Part shown: piece after piece, positions 38,901 through 52,260 of the stretch
Layout: every line of letters starts with the position of its first letter
How positions within the stretch are numbered: position 1 is the stretch's first letter
From: Euonymus europaeus
Lineage: Eukaryota > Streptophyta > Magnoliopsida > Celastrales > Celastraceae
DNA: 64,000 nucleotides
Assembly: GCA_963580455.1 (NCBI GenBank)
Contig: OY756964.1
Coordinates: 1,116,001 to 1,180,000 of the forward strand
Reading direction: 5' to 3'
Program-made: the position numbers and the translations under genes
The notes under the pieces: generated by a model
Told to the model about the DNA's origin: nothing
Database searches by the model: none
Seen by the model: the letters and a program-made list of their open reading frames with translations, nothing else

Positions 38901-40120
38901 CGTAGAGCTCGAAAATTAGTGTGAAATCAAGCTAAAAATCAACGAATTCAGAACTCGGAGTCAACCGATATTCATAAAACCGTTTACGTAAAGAAACCAC
39001 ATTTCGCGGCTAACTAGGTCAAATGAGACCAACTAGCCACGAGTTCTGAAATGAAAATCCGAAACTCCATAATCGTAGAGCTTGAAAAGTAGTGTGAAAT
39101 CAAGCTAAAAATCACCGAATTCAGAACTCGGAGTCAACGGATATTCATAAAACCGTTTACGTAAAGAAACCACATTTCGCGGCTAACTTGGTGAAACGAG
39201 ACCAACTAGCCACGAGTTCTGAAATCCAAATCCGAAACTCCATAATCGTAGAGCTTGAAAAGTAGTGTGAAATCAAGCTAAAAATCACCGAATTCAGAAC
39301 TCGGAGTCAACGGATATTCATAAAACCGTTTACGTAAAGAAACCACATTTCGCGGCTAACTACGTGAAACGAGACCAACTAGCCACGAGTTCTGAAATCA
39401 AAATCCGAAACACCAGGATCGTAGAGCAGGAAAAGTAGTGTGAAATAAAGCTAAAAATCACCGAATTCAGAACTCGGAGTCAACGGATATTCATAAAACC
39501 GTTTACGTAAAGAAACCACATTTCGCGGCTAACTAGGTGAAACGAGACCTACTAGCCACGAGTTCTGAAATCGAAATCCGAAAACCCAGGATTGTAGAGC
39601 TCGAAAAGTAGTGTGAAATAAAGCTAAAAATCACCGAATTCAGAACTCGGAGTCAACGGATATTCATAAAACCGTTTACGTAAAGAAACCACATTTCGCG
39701 GCTAACTAGGTGAAACGAGACCTACTAGCCACGAGTTCTGAAATCGAAATCCGAAAACCCAGGATTGTAGAGCTCGAAAAGTAGTGTGTAATCAAGCTAA
39801 AAATCACCGAATTCAGAACTCGGAGTCAACGGATATTCATAAAACCGTTTACGTAAAGAAACCACATTTCGCGGCTAAATAGGTGAAACGAGACCTACTA
39901 GCCAAAAGTTCTGAAATCAAAATCCGAAATACCAAGATTGTAGAGCTCAAAAAGTAGTGTGAAATCAAGCTAAAAATCACCGAATTCAGAATCCGGAGTC
40001 AACGGATATTCATAAAACGGTTTACGTAAAGAAACCACATTTCGCGGCTAACTAGGTGAAACAAGACCAACTAGCCACGAGTTCTGAAATCAAAATCCTA
40101 AATACCAGGCTCGTAGAGCT
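33000..40120 (+). repeat. HOR domain of 7-, 8- and 9-monomer units
   Basis: A SacI-lost variant, GTAGAGCAGGAAAAG, almost always followed by GTGAAATAAAGC, marks repeating blocks. Its C falls at 33199, 34410, 35275, 36486, 36832, 38043, 38389 and 39427, with spacings of 7, 5, 7, 2, 7, 2 and 6 monomers. Within the domain GGTCAAATGAG recurs at 36248, 37632 and 39016 (8 monomers apart). AACTTGGTG recurs at 37801 and 39185, and TACGTGAAACG at 36420, 37977 and 39361 (9 then 8 monomers apart). A repeated neighbouring set is GTGTAATCAAG, CTAAATAGG, GCCACAAG, ATACCAAGATTG, AAACGGTTT, CTAGGCTCG and GTCAACCG. The variable unit size points to repeated out-of-register exchange. Confidence 0.8.
37000..39780 (+). 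repeat. 8-monomer (1384 bp) tandem duplication
   Basis: Units from about 37000 to 38390 recur at about 38390 to 39780 at offset 1384 (8 x 173). Matched markers are GTCAAATGAG (37632, 39016), AACTTGGTG (37801, 39185), TACGTGAAACG (37977, 39361) and AGCAGGAAAAG (38042, 39426). Differences include a TTTATGTAAAG palindrome variant near 38118 and CGAATTTAGAAC near 38426. Boundaries are approximate because neighbouring units are so alike. Confidence 0.7.
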
Positions 40121-42899
40121 CGAAAATTAGTGTGAAATCAAGCTAAAAATCAACGAATTCAGAACTCGGAGTCAACCGATATTCATAAAACCGTTTACGT
40201 AAAGAAACCACATTTCGCGGCTAACTAGGTCAAACGAGACCAACTAGCCACGAGTTCTGAAATGAAAATCCGAAACTCCATAATCGTAGAGCTTGAAAAT
40301 TAGTGTGAAATCAAGCTAAAAATTACCGAATTCAGAACTCGGAGTCAACGGATATTCATAAAACCGTTTACGTAAAGAAACCACATTTCGCGGCTAACTA
40401 GGTGAAATGAGACCAACTAGCCACGAGTTCTGAAATAAAAATCCAAAACGCCAGGATCGTAGAGCTCGAAAAGTAGTGTGAAATAAAGCAAAAAATCACC
40501 GAATTCAGAACTCGGAGTCAACGGATATTCATAAAACCGTTTACGTAAAGAAACCACATTTCAAGGCTAACTAGGTGAAACGAGACCTACTAGCCACGAG
40601 TTCTGAAATCGAAATCCGAAAACCCAGGATTGTAAAGCTCGAAAAGTAGTGTGAAATCAAGCTAAAAATCTCCGAATTCAGAACTCGGAGTCAACGGATA
40701 TTCAAAAAACCGTTTACGTAAAGAAACCGCATTTCGCGGCTAACTAGGTGAAACGAGACCTACTAGCCACGAGTTCTGAAATCGAAATCCGAAAACCCAG
40801 GATTGTAGAGCTCGAAAAGTAGTGTGAAATCAAGCTAAAAATCACCGAATTCAGAACTCGGAGTCAACGGATATTCATAAAACCGTTTACGTAAAGAAAC
40901 CACATTTCGCGGCTAACTAGGTGAAACGAGACCAACTAGCCACGAGTTCTGAAATCAAAATTCAGAACACCAGGAACGTAGAGCTCGAAAAGTAGTGTGA
41001 AATCAAGCTAAAAATCACCGAATTCAGAACTCGGAGTCAACGGATATTCATAAAACCGTTTACGTAAAGAAACCACATTTCGCGGCTAACTAGGTGAAAC
41101 GAGACCTACTAGCCACGAGTTCTGAAATCGAAATCTGAAAATCCAGGATTGTAGAGCTCGAAACGTAGTGTGAAATCAAGCTAAAAATCACCGAATTCAG
41201 AACTCGGAGTCAACGGATATTCATAAAACCGTTTACGTAAAGAAACCACATTTCGCGGCTAACTAGGTGAAACGAGACCTACTAGCCACGAGTTTTCAAA
41301 TCAATATCCGAAAGACCAGGATTGTAGAGCTTGAAAAGTAGTGTGAAATCAAGCTAAAAATCAGCGAATTCAGAACTCGGAGTCAACGGATATTCATAAA
41401 ACCGTTTAGGTAAAGAAAACACATTTCGCGGCTAACTAGGTGAAACGAGACCTACTAGCCACGAGTTCTGAAATCGAAATCCGAAAACCAAGGATTGTAG
41501 AGCTCGAAAAGTAGTGTGAAATCAAGCTAAAAATCACCGAATTCAGAACTCGGAGTCAATGGATATTCATAAAACCGTTTACAGAAAGAAACCACATTTC
41601 GCGGCTAACTAGGTGAAACGAGACTTACAAGCCACGAGTTCTGAAATAAAAATCCGAAACGCAGAATTGTAGAGCTCAAAAAGTAGTGTGAAATCAAGCT
41701 AAAAATCAGCGAATTCAGAACTCGGAGTCAACGGATATTCATAAAACCGTTTAGGTAAAGAAAACACATTTCGCGGCTAACTAGGTGAAACGAGACCTAC
41801 TAGCAACGAGTTCTGAAATCGAAATCCGAAAACCCAGGATTGTAGAGCTCGAAAAGTAGTGTGAAATCAAGCTAAAAATCACCGAATTCAGAACTCGGAG
41901 TCAACGGATATTCATAAAACCGTTTACAGAAAGAAACCACATTTCGCGGCTAACTAGGTGAAACGAGACTTACAAGCCACGAGTTCTGAAATAAAAATCC
42001 GAAACGTAGGATTGTAGAGCTCGAAAAGTAGTGTGAAATCAAGCTAAAAATCACCGAATTCAGAACTCGGAGTCAACGGATATTCATAAAACCGTTTACG
42101 TAAAGAAACCACATTTCGCGGCTAACTAGGTGAAGCGAGACCTACTAGCCACGAGTTCTGAAATCGAAATCCGAAACGCACGGATCGTAGAGCTTGAAAA
42201 GTAGTGTGAAATCAAGCTAAAAATCACCGAATTCAGAACTCGGAGTCAACGGATATTCATAAAACCGTTTACGTAAAGAAACCACATTTCGCGGATAACT
42301 AGATGGAACGAGACCTACAAGCCACGAGTTCTGAAATCAAAATCCGAAACGCTAGGATTGTAGAGCTCGAAAATTAGTGTGAAATCAAGCTAAAAATCAC
42401 CGAATTCAGAACTCGGAGTCAACGGATATTCATAAAACCGTTTACGTAAAGAAACCACATTTCGCGCCTAACTAGGTGAAACGAGGCCTACTAGCCACGA
42501 GTTCTGAAATCGAAATCCGAAAACCCAGGATTGTAGAGCTCGAAAAGTAGTGTGAAATCAAGCTAAAAATCACCGAATTCAGAATTCGGAGTCAACGGAT
42601 ATTCATAAAACCGGTTACGTAAAGAAACCACATTTCGCGGCTAACTAGGTGAAACGAGACTTACTAGCCACGAGTTCTGAAATCAAAATCCAAAAACCCA
42701 GGATTGTAGAGTTCAAAAAGTAGTGTGAAATCAAGCTAAAAATCACCGAATTCAGAACTCGGAGTCAACGGATATTCATAAAACCGTTTACGTAAAGAAA
42801 CCACATTTCGCGGCTAACTAGGTGGAACGAGACCTACAAGCCACGAGTTCTGAAATCAAAATCCGAAACCCTAGGATTGTAGAGCTCGAAAAGTAGTGT
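39770..42899 (+). repeat. dispersed 3-kb block, copy 2 of 2
   Basis: This is the partner of 26800-29930, 12.97 kb away. It follows the same marker order, with private changes such as GCCAAAAGTTC (39901), AGAATCCGGAG (39988), TTCAAAAAACC (40702), AACGCAGAATTG (about 41656) and AACGCACGGATCG (about 42173). The match ends at about 42900, where this copy continues with GAAACCATATTTC and copy 1 continues with TTACAGAAAG. Confidence 0.85.
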
Positions 42900-45091
42900 G
42901 AAATCAAGCTAAAAATCACCGAATTCAGAACTCGGAGTCAACGGATATTCATAAAACCGTTTACGTAAAGAAACCATATTTCGCGGCTAACAAGGTGAAA
43001 CGAGACCTACTAGCCACGAATTCTGAAATCGAAATCCGAAACGCTAGGATTGTAGAACTCGAAAAGTAGTGTGAAATAAAGCTAAAAATCACCGAATTCA
43101 GAACTCGGAGTCAACGGATATTCATAAAACCGTTTACGTAAAGAAACCACATTTCGCGGCTAACTAGGTGAAACGAGACCAACTAGCCACGAGTTCTGAA
43201 ATCCAAATCCGAAACTCCATAATCGTAGAGCTTGAAAAGTAGTGTGAAATCAAGCTAAAAATCACCGAATTCAGAACTCGGAGTCAACGGATATTCATAA
43301 AACCGTTTACGTAAAGAAACCACATTTCGCGGCTAACTAGGTGAAACGAGACCAACTAGCCACGAGTTCTGAAATCAAAATCCGAAATACCAGGATCGTA
43401 GAGCAGGAAAAGTAGTGTGAAATAAAGCTAAAAATCACCGAATTCAGAACTCGGAGTCAACGGATATTCATAAAACCGTTTACGTAAAGAAACCACATTT
43501 CGCGGCTAACTAGGTGAAATGAGACCTACTAGCCACGAGTTCTGAAATAAAAATCCGAAACGTAGGATTGTAGAGCTCGAAAAGTAGTGTGAAATCAAGC
43601 TAAAAATCACCGAATTCAGAACTCGGAGTCAACGGATATTCATAAAACCGTTTACGTAAAGAAACCACATTTCGCGGCTAACTAGGTGAAGCGAGACCTA
43701 CTAGCCACGAGTTCTGAAATCGAAATCCGAAACGCACGGATTGTAGAGCTTGAAAAGTAGTGTCAAATCAAGCTAAAAATCACCGAATTCAGAACTCGGA
43801 GTCAACGGATATTCATAAAACCGTTTACGTAAAGAAATCACATTTCGCGGATAACTAGATGGAACGAGACCTACAAGCCACGAGTTCTGAAATCAAAATC
43901 CGAAACGCTAGGATTGTAGAGCTCGAAAATTAGTGTGAAATCAAGCTAAAAATCACCGAATTCAGAACTAGGAGTCAACGGATATTCATAAAACCGTTTA
44001 CGTAAAGAAACCACATTTCGCGCCTAACTAGGTGAAACGAGGCCTACTAGCCACGAGTTCTGAAATCGAAATCCGAAAACCCAGGATTGTAGAGCTCGAA
44101 AAGTAGTGTGAAATCAAGCTAAAAATCACCGAATTCAGAATTCGGAGTCAACGGATATTCATAAAACCGGTTACGTAAAGAAACCACATTTCGCGGCTAA
44201 CTAGGTGAAACGAGACCTACTAGCCACGAGTTCTGAAATCAAAATCCAAAAACCCAGGATTGTAGAGTTCAAAAAGTAGTGTGAAATCAAGCTAAAAATC
44301 ACCGAATTCAGAACTCGGAGTCAACGGATATTCATAAAACCGTTTACGTAAAGAAACCACATTTCGCGGCTAACTAGGTGGAACGAGACCTACAAGCCAC
44401 GAGTTCTGAAATCAAAATCCGAAACCCTAGGATTGTAGAGCTCGAAAAGTAGTGTGAAATCAAGCTAAAAATCACCGAATTCAGAACTCGGAGTCAACGG
44501 ATATTCATAAAACCGTTTACGTAAAGAAACCATATTTCGCGGCTAACTAGGTGAAACGAGACCTACTAGCCACGAATTCTGAAATCGAAATCCAAAACGC
44601 TAGGATTGTAGAACTCGAAAAGTAGTGTGAAATCAAGCTAAAAATCACCGAATTCAGAACTCGGAGTCAACGGATATTCATAAAACCGTTTACGTAAAGA
44701 AACCACATTTCGCGGCTAACTAGGTGAAACGAGACCAACTAGCCACGAGTTCTGAAATCCAAATCCGAAACTCCATAATCGTAGAGCTTGAAAAGTAGTG
44801 TGAAATCAAGCTAAAAATCACCGAATTCAGAACTCGGAGTCAACGGATATTCATAAAACCGTTTACGTAAAGAAACCACATTTCGCGGCTAACTAGGTGA
44901 AACGAGACCAACTAGCCACGAGTTCTGAAATCAAAATCCGAAACACCAGGATCGTAGAGCAGGAAAAGTAGTGTGAAATAAAGCTAAAAATCACCGAATT
45001 CAGAACTCGGAGTCAAAGGATATTCATAAAACCGTTTACGTAAAGAAACCACATTTCGCGGCTAACTAGGTGAAACGAGACCTACTAGCCA
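41980..45091 (+). repeat. 9-monomer (1556 bp) tandem pair, first
   Basis: About 41980-43535 is repeated at about 43536-45091 at offset 1556 (9 x 173 minus 1; the missing base is in AACGTAGGATTG at about 42003 and 43559). Shared in order are GTGAAGCGAG, AACGCACGGAT (42175, 43731), GCGGATAACTAGATGG, GCGCCTAACTAGG, AAACCGGTTACG, GAGTTCAAAAAG (42709, 44265), GGTGGAACGAG, AAACCATATTTC (42972, 44528), GTAGAACTCG, CATAATCGTAGAGCTTG and AGCAGGAAAAG (43403, 44959). Differences include GATCG against GATTG after AACGCACG, and CAGAACTAGGAG at about 43963 in copy 2. Confidence 0.85.
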
Positions 45092-47912
45092 CGAGTTCTG
45101 AAATCGAAATCCGAAAATCCAGGATTGTAGAGCTCGAAATGTAGTGTGAAATAAAGCTAAAAATCACCGAATTCAGAACTCGGAGTCAACGGATATTCAT
45201 AAAACCGTTTACGTAAAGAAACCACATTTCGCGGCTAACTAGGTGAAACGAGACCTACTAGCCACGAGTTCTGAAATCGAAATCCGAAACGCCAGGATCG
45301 TAGAGCTCGAAAAGTAGTGTGAAATAAAGCTAAAAATCACCGAATTCAGAAATCGGAGTCAACGGATATTCATAAAACCGTTTACGTAAAGAAACCACAT
45401 TTCGCGGCTAACTAGGTGAAACGAGACCTACTAGCCACGAGTTTTCAAATCAATATCCGAAAGACCAGGATTGTAGAGCTCGAAAAGTAGTGTGAAATCA
45501 AGCTAAAAATCAGCGAATTCAGAACTCGGAGTCAACGGATATTCATAAAACCGTTTAGGTAAAGAAAACACATTTCGCGGCTAACTAGGTGAAACGAGAC
45601 CTACTAGCCACGAGTTCTGAAATCGAAATACGAAAACCCAGGATTGTAGAGCTCGAAAAGTAGTGTGAAATCAAGCTAAAAATCACCGAATTCAGAACTC
45701 GGAGTCAACGGATATTCATAAAACCGTTTACAGAAAGAAACCACATTTCGCGGCTAACTAGGTGAAACGAGACTTACAAGCCACGAGTTCTGAAATAAAA
45801 ATCCGAAACGCAGGATTGTAGAGCTCGAAAAGTAGTGTGAAATCAAGCTAAAAATCACCGAATTCAGAACTCGGAGTCAACGGATATTCATAAAACCGTT
45901 TACGTAAAGAAACCACATTTTGCGGCTAACTAGGTGAAACGAGACCTACTAGCCACGAGTTTTCAAATCAATATCCGAAAGACCAGGATTGTAGAGCTCG
46001 AAAAGTAGTGTGAAATCAAGCTAAAAATCAGCGAATTCAGAACTCGGAGTCAACGGATATTCATAAAACCGTTTAGGTAAAGAAAACACATTTCGCGGCT
46101 AACTAGGTGAAACGAGACCTACTAGCCACGAGTTCTGAAATCGAAATCCGAAAACCCAGGATTGTAGAGCTCGAAAAGTAGTGTGAATTCAAGCTAAAAA
46201 TCACAGAATTCAGAACTCGGAGTCAACGGATATTCATAAAACCGTTTACGTAAAGAAACCACATTTCGCGGCTAACTAGGTGAAACGAAACCTACTAGCC
46301 ACGAGTTCTGAAATCGAAATCCGAAAAACGAGGAATATAGAGCTCGAAAAGTAGTGTGAAATCAAGCTAAAAATCACCGAATTCAGAACTCGGAGTCAAC
46401 GGATATTCATAAAACCGTTTACGTAAAGAAACCACATTTCGCGGCTAACTAGGTGAAACGAGACCAACTAGCCACGAGTTCTGAAATCAAAATCCGAAAC
46501 ACCAGGATCGTAGAGCAGGAAAAGTAGTGTGAAATAAAGCTAAAAATCACCGAATTCAGAACTCGGAGTCAACGGATATTCATAAAACCGTTTACGTAAA
46601 GAAACCACATTTCGCGGCTAAATAGGTGAAACGAGACCTACTAGCCACGAGTTCTGAAATCGAAATCCGAAAACCCAGGATTGTAGAGCTCGAAAAGTAG
46701 TGTGAAATAAAGCTAAAAATCACCGAATTCAGAACTCGGAGTCAACGGATATTCATAAAACCGTTTACGTAAAGAAACCACATTTCGCGGCTAACTAGGT
46801 GAAACGAGACCTACTAGGCACGAGTTCTGAAATCGAAATCCGAAACGCCAGGATCGTAGAGCTCGAAAAGTAGTGTGAAATAAAGCTAAAAATCACCGAA
46901 TTCAGAAATCGGAGTCAACGGATATTCATAAAACCGTTTACGTAAAGAAACCACATTTCGCGGCTAACTAGGTGAAACGAGACCTACTAGCCACGAGTTT
47001 TCAAATCAATATCCGAAAGACCAGGATTGTAGAGCTCGAAAAGTAGTGTGAAATCAAGCTAAAAATCAGCGAATTCAGAACTCGGAGTCAACGGATATTC
47101 ATAAAACCGTTTAGGTAAAGAAAACACATTTCGCGGCTAACTAGGTGAAACGAGACCTACTAGCCACGAGTTCTGAAATCGAAATACGAAAACCCAGGAT
47201 TGTAGAGCTCGAAAAGTAGTGTGAAATCAAGCTAAAAATCACCGAATTCAGAACTCGGAGTCAACGGATATTCATAAAACCGTTTACAGAAAGAAACCAC
47301 ATTTCGCGGCTAACTAGGTGAAACGAGACTTACAAGCCACGAGTTCTGAAATAAAAATCCGAAACGCAGGATTGTAGAGCTCGAAAAGTAGTGTGAAATC
47401 AAGCTAAAAATCACCGAATTCAGAACTCGGAGTCAACGGATATTCATAAAACCGTTTACGTAAAGAAACCACATTTTGCGGCTAACTAGGTGAAACGAGA
47501 CCTACTAGCCACGAGTTTTCAAATCAATATCCGAAAGACCAGGATTGTAGAGCTCGAAAAGTAGTGTGAAATCAAGCTAAAAATCAGCGAATTCAGAACT
47601 CGGAGTCAACGGATATTCATAAAACCGTTTAGGTAAAGAAAACACATTTCGCGGCTAACTAGGTGAAACGAGACCTACTAGCCACGAGTTCTGAAATCGA
47701 AATCCGAAAACCCAGGATTGTAGAGCTCGAAAAGTAGTGTGAATTCAAGCTAAAAATCACAGAATTCAGAAATCGGAGTCAACGGATATTCATAAAACCG
47801 TTTACGTAAAGAAACCACATTTCGCGGCTAACTAGGTGAAACGAAACCTACTAGCCACGAGTTCTGAAATCGAAATCCGAAAAACGAGGAATATAGAGCT
47901 CGAAAAGTAGTG
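44800..47912 (+). repeat. 9-monomer (1556 bp) tandem pair, second
   Basis: About 44800-46356 is repeated at about 46357-47912, again at offset 1556. Markers are AGCAGGAAAAG (44959, 46515), AGAAATCGGAG, GAGTTTTCAAATC (45439 with 46995, and 45957 with 47513), TTAGGTAAAGAAAAC, GAAATACGAAAAC, TTACAGAAAG, CATTTTGCGG, GTGAATTCAAGC, and AAACGAGGAATATAG (46326, 47882). Differences include CTAAATAGG in copy 2 (about 46619) and CAGAAATCGG in copy 2 (about 47768). Two consecutive pairs therefore share exactly the same 1556-bp period. Confidence 0.85.
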
Positions 47913-50900
47913 TGAAATCAAGCTAAAAATCACCGAATTCAGAACTCGGAGTCAACGGATATTCATAAAACCGTTTACGTAAAGAAACCACATTTCGCGG
48001 CTAACTAGGTGAAACGAGACCTACTAGCCACGAGTTCTCAAATCAAAATCCGAAACAACAGGATTGTAGAGCTCAAAAAGTAGTGTGAATTCAAGCTAAA
48101 AATCACCGAATTCAGAACTCGGAGTCAGCGGATATTCATAAAACCGTTTACGTAAAGAAACCACATTTCGTGGCTAACTAGGTGAAACGAGACCTACCAG
48201 CCACGAGTTCTGAAATTGAAATCCGAAAACCCAGGATTGTAGAGCTCGAAAAGTAGTGTCAAATCAAGCTAAAAATCACCGAATTCAGAACTCGGAGTCA
48301 ACGGATATTCATAAAACCGTTTACGTAAAGAAACCACATTTCGCGGCTAACTAGGTGAAACGAGACCTACTAGCCACGAGTTCAGAAATCGAAATCCGAA
48401 AACCCAGGATTGTAGAGCTCGAAAAGTAGTGTGAAATCAAGATAAAAATCACCGAATTCAGAACTCGGAGTCAATGGATATTCATAAAACCGTTTATGTA
48501 AAGAAACCACATTTCGCGGCTAACTAGGTGAAACGAGACCTACTAGCCACGAGTTCAGAAATCGAAATCCGAAAACCGAGGATTGTAGAGCTCGAAAAGT
48601 AGTGTGAAATCAAGCTAAAAATCACCGAATTCAGAACTCGGAGTCAACGGATATTCGTAAAACCGTTTACGTAAAGAAACCACATTTCGCGGCCAACTAG
48701 GTGAAACGAGACCTACTAGCCACGAGTTCTGAAATCGAAATCCGAAAACCGAGGATTATAGAGCTCGAAAAGTAGTGTGAAATCAAGCTAAAAATCACCG
48801 AATTCAGAACTCGGAGTCAACGGATATTCATAAAACCGTTTACGTAAAGAAACCACATTTCGCGGCTAACTAGGTGAAACGAGACCTACTAGCCACGAGT
48901 TCTCAAATCAAAATCCGAAACACCAGGAATGTAGAGCTCAAAAAGTAGTGTGAATTCAAGCTAAAAATCACCGAATTCAGAACTCGGAGTCAACGGATAT
49001 TCATAAAACCGTTTACGTAAAGAAACCACATTTCGTGGCTAACTAGGTGAAACGAGACCTACTAGCCACGAGTTCTGAAATTGAAATCCGAAAACGCAGG
49101 ATTGTAGAGCTCGAACAGTAGTGTGAAATCAAGCTAAAAATCACCGAATTCAGAACTCGGAGTCAACGGATATTCATAAAACCGTTTACGTAAAGAAACC
49201 ACATTTCGTGGCTAACTAGGTGAAACGAGACCTACTAGCCACGAGTTCTGAAATCAAAATCCGAAACTCCAAGATTGTAGAGCTCAAAGAGTAGTGTGAA
49301 TTGAAGCTAAAAATCACCGAATCCAGAACTCGGAGTCAACGGATATTCGTAAAACCGTTTACGTAAAGAAACCACATTTCGCGGCTAACTAGGTGAAACG
49401 AGACCTACTAGCCACGAGTTCTGAAATCGAAATCCGAAAACGCAGGATTGTAGAGCTCGAAAAGTAGTGTGAAATCAAGCTAAAAATCACCGAATTCAGA
49501 ACTCGGAGTCAACGGATATTCATAAAACCGTTTACGTAAAGAAACCACATTTCGCGGCCAACTAGGTGAAACGAGACCTACTAGCCACGAGTTCTGAAAT
49601 CGAAATCCGAAAACCGAGGATTATAGAGCTCGAAAAGTAGTGTGAAATCAAGCTAAAAATCACCGAATTCAGAACTCGGAGTCAACGGATATTCATAAAA
49701 CCGTTTACGTAAAGAAACCACATTTCGCGGCTAACTAGGTGAAACGAGACTTACTAGTCACGAGTTCTGAAATCGAAATCCGAAAACCGAGGATTGTAGA
49801 GCTCGAAAAGTAGTGCGAAATCAAGCTAAAAATCACCGAATTCAGAACTCGGAGTCAACGGATATTCGTAAAACCGTTTACGTAAAGAAACCACATTTCG
49901 CGGCTAACTAGGTGAAATGAGACCTACTAGCCACGAGTTCTGAAATCGAAATCCGAAAACCCAGGATTGTAGAGCTCGAAAAGTAGTCTGAATTCAAGCT
50001 AAAAATCACAGAATTCAGAACTCGGAGTCAACGGATATTCGTAAAACCGTTTACGTAAAGAAACCACATTTCGCGGCTAACTAGGTGAAACGAGACCTAC
50101 TAGCCACGAGTTCTGAAATCGAAATCCGAAAACCCAGGATTTTACAGCTCGAAAAGTAGTGTGAAATCAAGCTAAAAATCACCGAATTCAGAACTCGGAG
50201 TCAACGGATATTCATAAAACCGTTTACGTAAAGAAACCACATTTCGCGGCTAACTAGGTGAAACGAGACCTACTAGCCACGAGTTCTGAAATCGAAATCC
50301 GAAAACCTAGGATTGTAGAGCTCGAAAAGTATTGTGAAATCAAGCTAAAAATCACCGAATTCAGAACTCGGAGTCAACGGATATTCATAAAACCGTTTAC
50401 GTAAAGAAACCACATTTCGTGGCTAACTAGGTGAAATGAAACCTACTAGCCACGAGTTCTGAAATTGAAATCCGAAAAGCGAGGATTTTAGAACTCGAAA
50501 AGTAGTGTGAAATCAAGCTAAAAATCACCGAATTCAGAACTCGGAGTCAACGGATATTCGTAAAACCGTTTACGTAAAGAAACCACATTTCGCGGCTAAC
50601 TAGGTGAAACGAGACCAACTTGCCACGAGTTCTGAAATCAAAATCCGAAACTCCAGGATTGTAGAGCTCGAAAAGTAGTGTGAATTCAAGCTAAAAATCA
50701 CCGAATTCAGAACTCGGAGTCAACGGATATTCATAAAACCGTTTACGTAAAGAAACCACATTTCGCGGCTAACTAGGTGAAACGAGACCTAGTAGTCACG
50801 AGTTCTGAAATCGAAATCCGAAAACCCAAGATTGTAGAGCTCGAAAAGTAGTGTGAAATCAAGCTAAAAATCACCGAATTCAGAACTCCGAGTCAACGGA

Positions 50901-52260
50901 TATTCATAAAACCGTTTACGTAAAGAAACCACATTTCGCGGCTAACTAGTTGAAACGAGACCTACTAGCCACGAGTTCTGAAATCGAAATCCGAAAACCC
51001 AGGATTGTAGAGCTCGAAAACTAGTGTGAAATCAAGCTAAAAATCACCGAATTCAGAACTCGGAGTCAACGGATATTCATAAAACCGTTTACGTAAAGAA
51101 ACCACATTTCGTGGCTAACTAGGTGAAACGAGACCTACTAGCCACGAGTTCTGAAATTGAAATCCGAAAACCCAGGATTGTAGAGCTCGAAAAGTAGTGT
51201 GAAATCAAGCTAAAAATCACCGAATTCAGAACTCGGAGTCAACGGATATTCATAAAACCGTTTACGTAACGAAACCACATTTCGGAGCTAACTAGGTGAA
51301 ACGAGACCTACATGCCACGAGTTCTGAAATCAAAATCCGAAAAGCTAGGATTGTAGAGCTCGAAAAGTAGTATGAAATCAAGCTAAAAATCACAGAATTC
51401 AGAACTCGGAATCAACGGATATTCATAAAACCGTTTACGTAAAGAAACCACATTTCGCGGCTAACTAGGTGACACGAGACCTACTAGCCACGAGTTCTCA
51501 AATCAAAATCCGAAACACCAGGATTGTAGAGCTCAAAAAGTAGTGTGAAATAAAGCTAAAAATCACCGAATTCAGAACTCGGAGTCAACGGATATTCATA
51601 AAACCGTTTACGTAAAGAAACCACATTTCGCGGCTAACTAGGTGAAACGAGACCTACAAGCCATGAGTTCTGAAATCAAAATCCGAAACACCAAGATTGT
51701 AGAGCTCAAAGAGTAGTGTGAATTCAAGCTAAAAATCACCGAATTCAGAACTCGGAGTCAACGGATATTCGTAAAACCGTTTACGTAAAGAAACCACATT
51801 TCGCGGCTAACTAGGTGAAACGAGACCTACTAGCCACGAGTTCTGAAATCGAAATCCGAAAACCCAGGATTGTACAGCTCGAAAAATAGTGTGAAATCAA
51901 GCTAAAAATCACCGAATTCAGAACTCGGAGTCAACGGATATTCATAAAACCGTTTACTTAAAGAAACCACATTTCGCGGCTAACTAGGTGAAACGAGACC
52001 TACTAGCCACGAGTTCTGAAATCGAAATCCGAAAACCCAGGATTGTACAGCTCGAAAAATAGTGTGAAATCAAGCTAAAAATCACCGAATTCAGAACTCG
52101 GAGTCAACGGATATTCATAAAACCGTTTACGTAAAGAAACCACATTTTGCGGCTAACTAGGTGAAACGAGACCTACAAGCCACGAGTTCTGAAATCAAAA
52201 TCCGAAACGCTAGGATTGTAGAGCTCGAAAAGTAGTGTGAAATCAAGCTAAAAATCACCG
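47913..52260 (+). repeat. irregular monomer stretch without clear HOR
   Basis: Roughly 25 units are recognisable one by one, but I could not find a long ordered set of markers repeating at a fixed offset. Recurrent local variants are GTGAATTCAAGC, CACAGAATTC, GGATATTCGTAAAACC, AACCGAGGATT, GAGTTCTCAAATC, CGTGGCTAACTAGG with TTGAAATCC, and GTACAGCTCGAAAAATAG. The last of these occurs in two adjacent units near 51873 and 52046, a simple one-monomer duplication. Higher unit-to-unit divergence is consistent with less recent homogenisation. No gene or inserted element is visible. Confidence 0.65.

Noticed and set aside
29890..44430. Telomere-like AAACCCTA in units near 29898, 31281, 31799, 32486, 42869 and 44425
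   Set aside because: It is a single motif per unit created by a point variant of GAAAACCCAGG or GAAACGCTAGG. It is never tandem, so it is not a telomere remnant.
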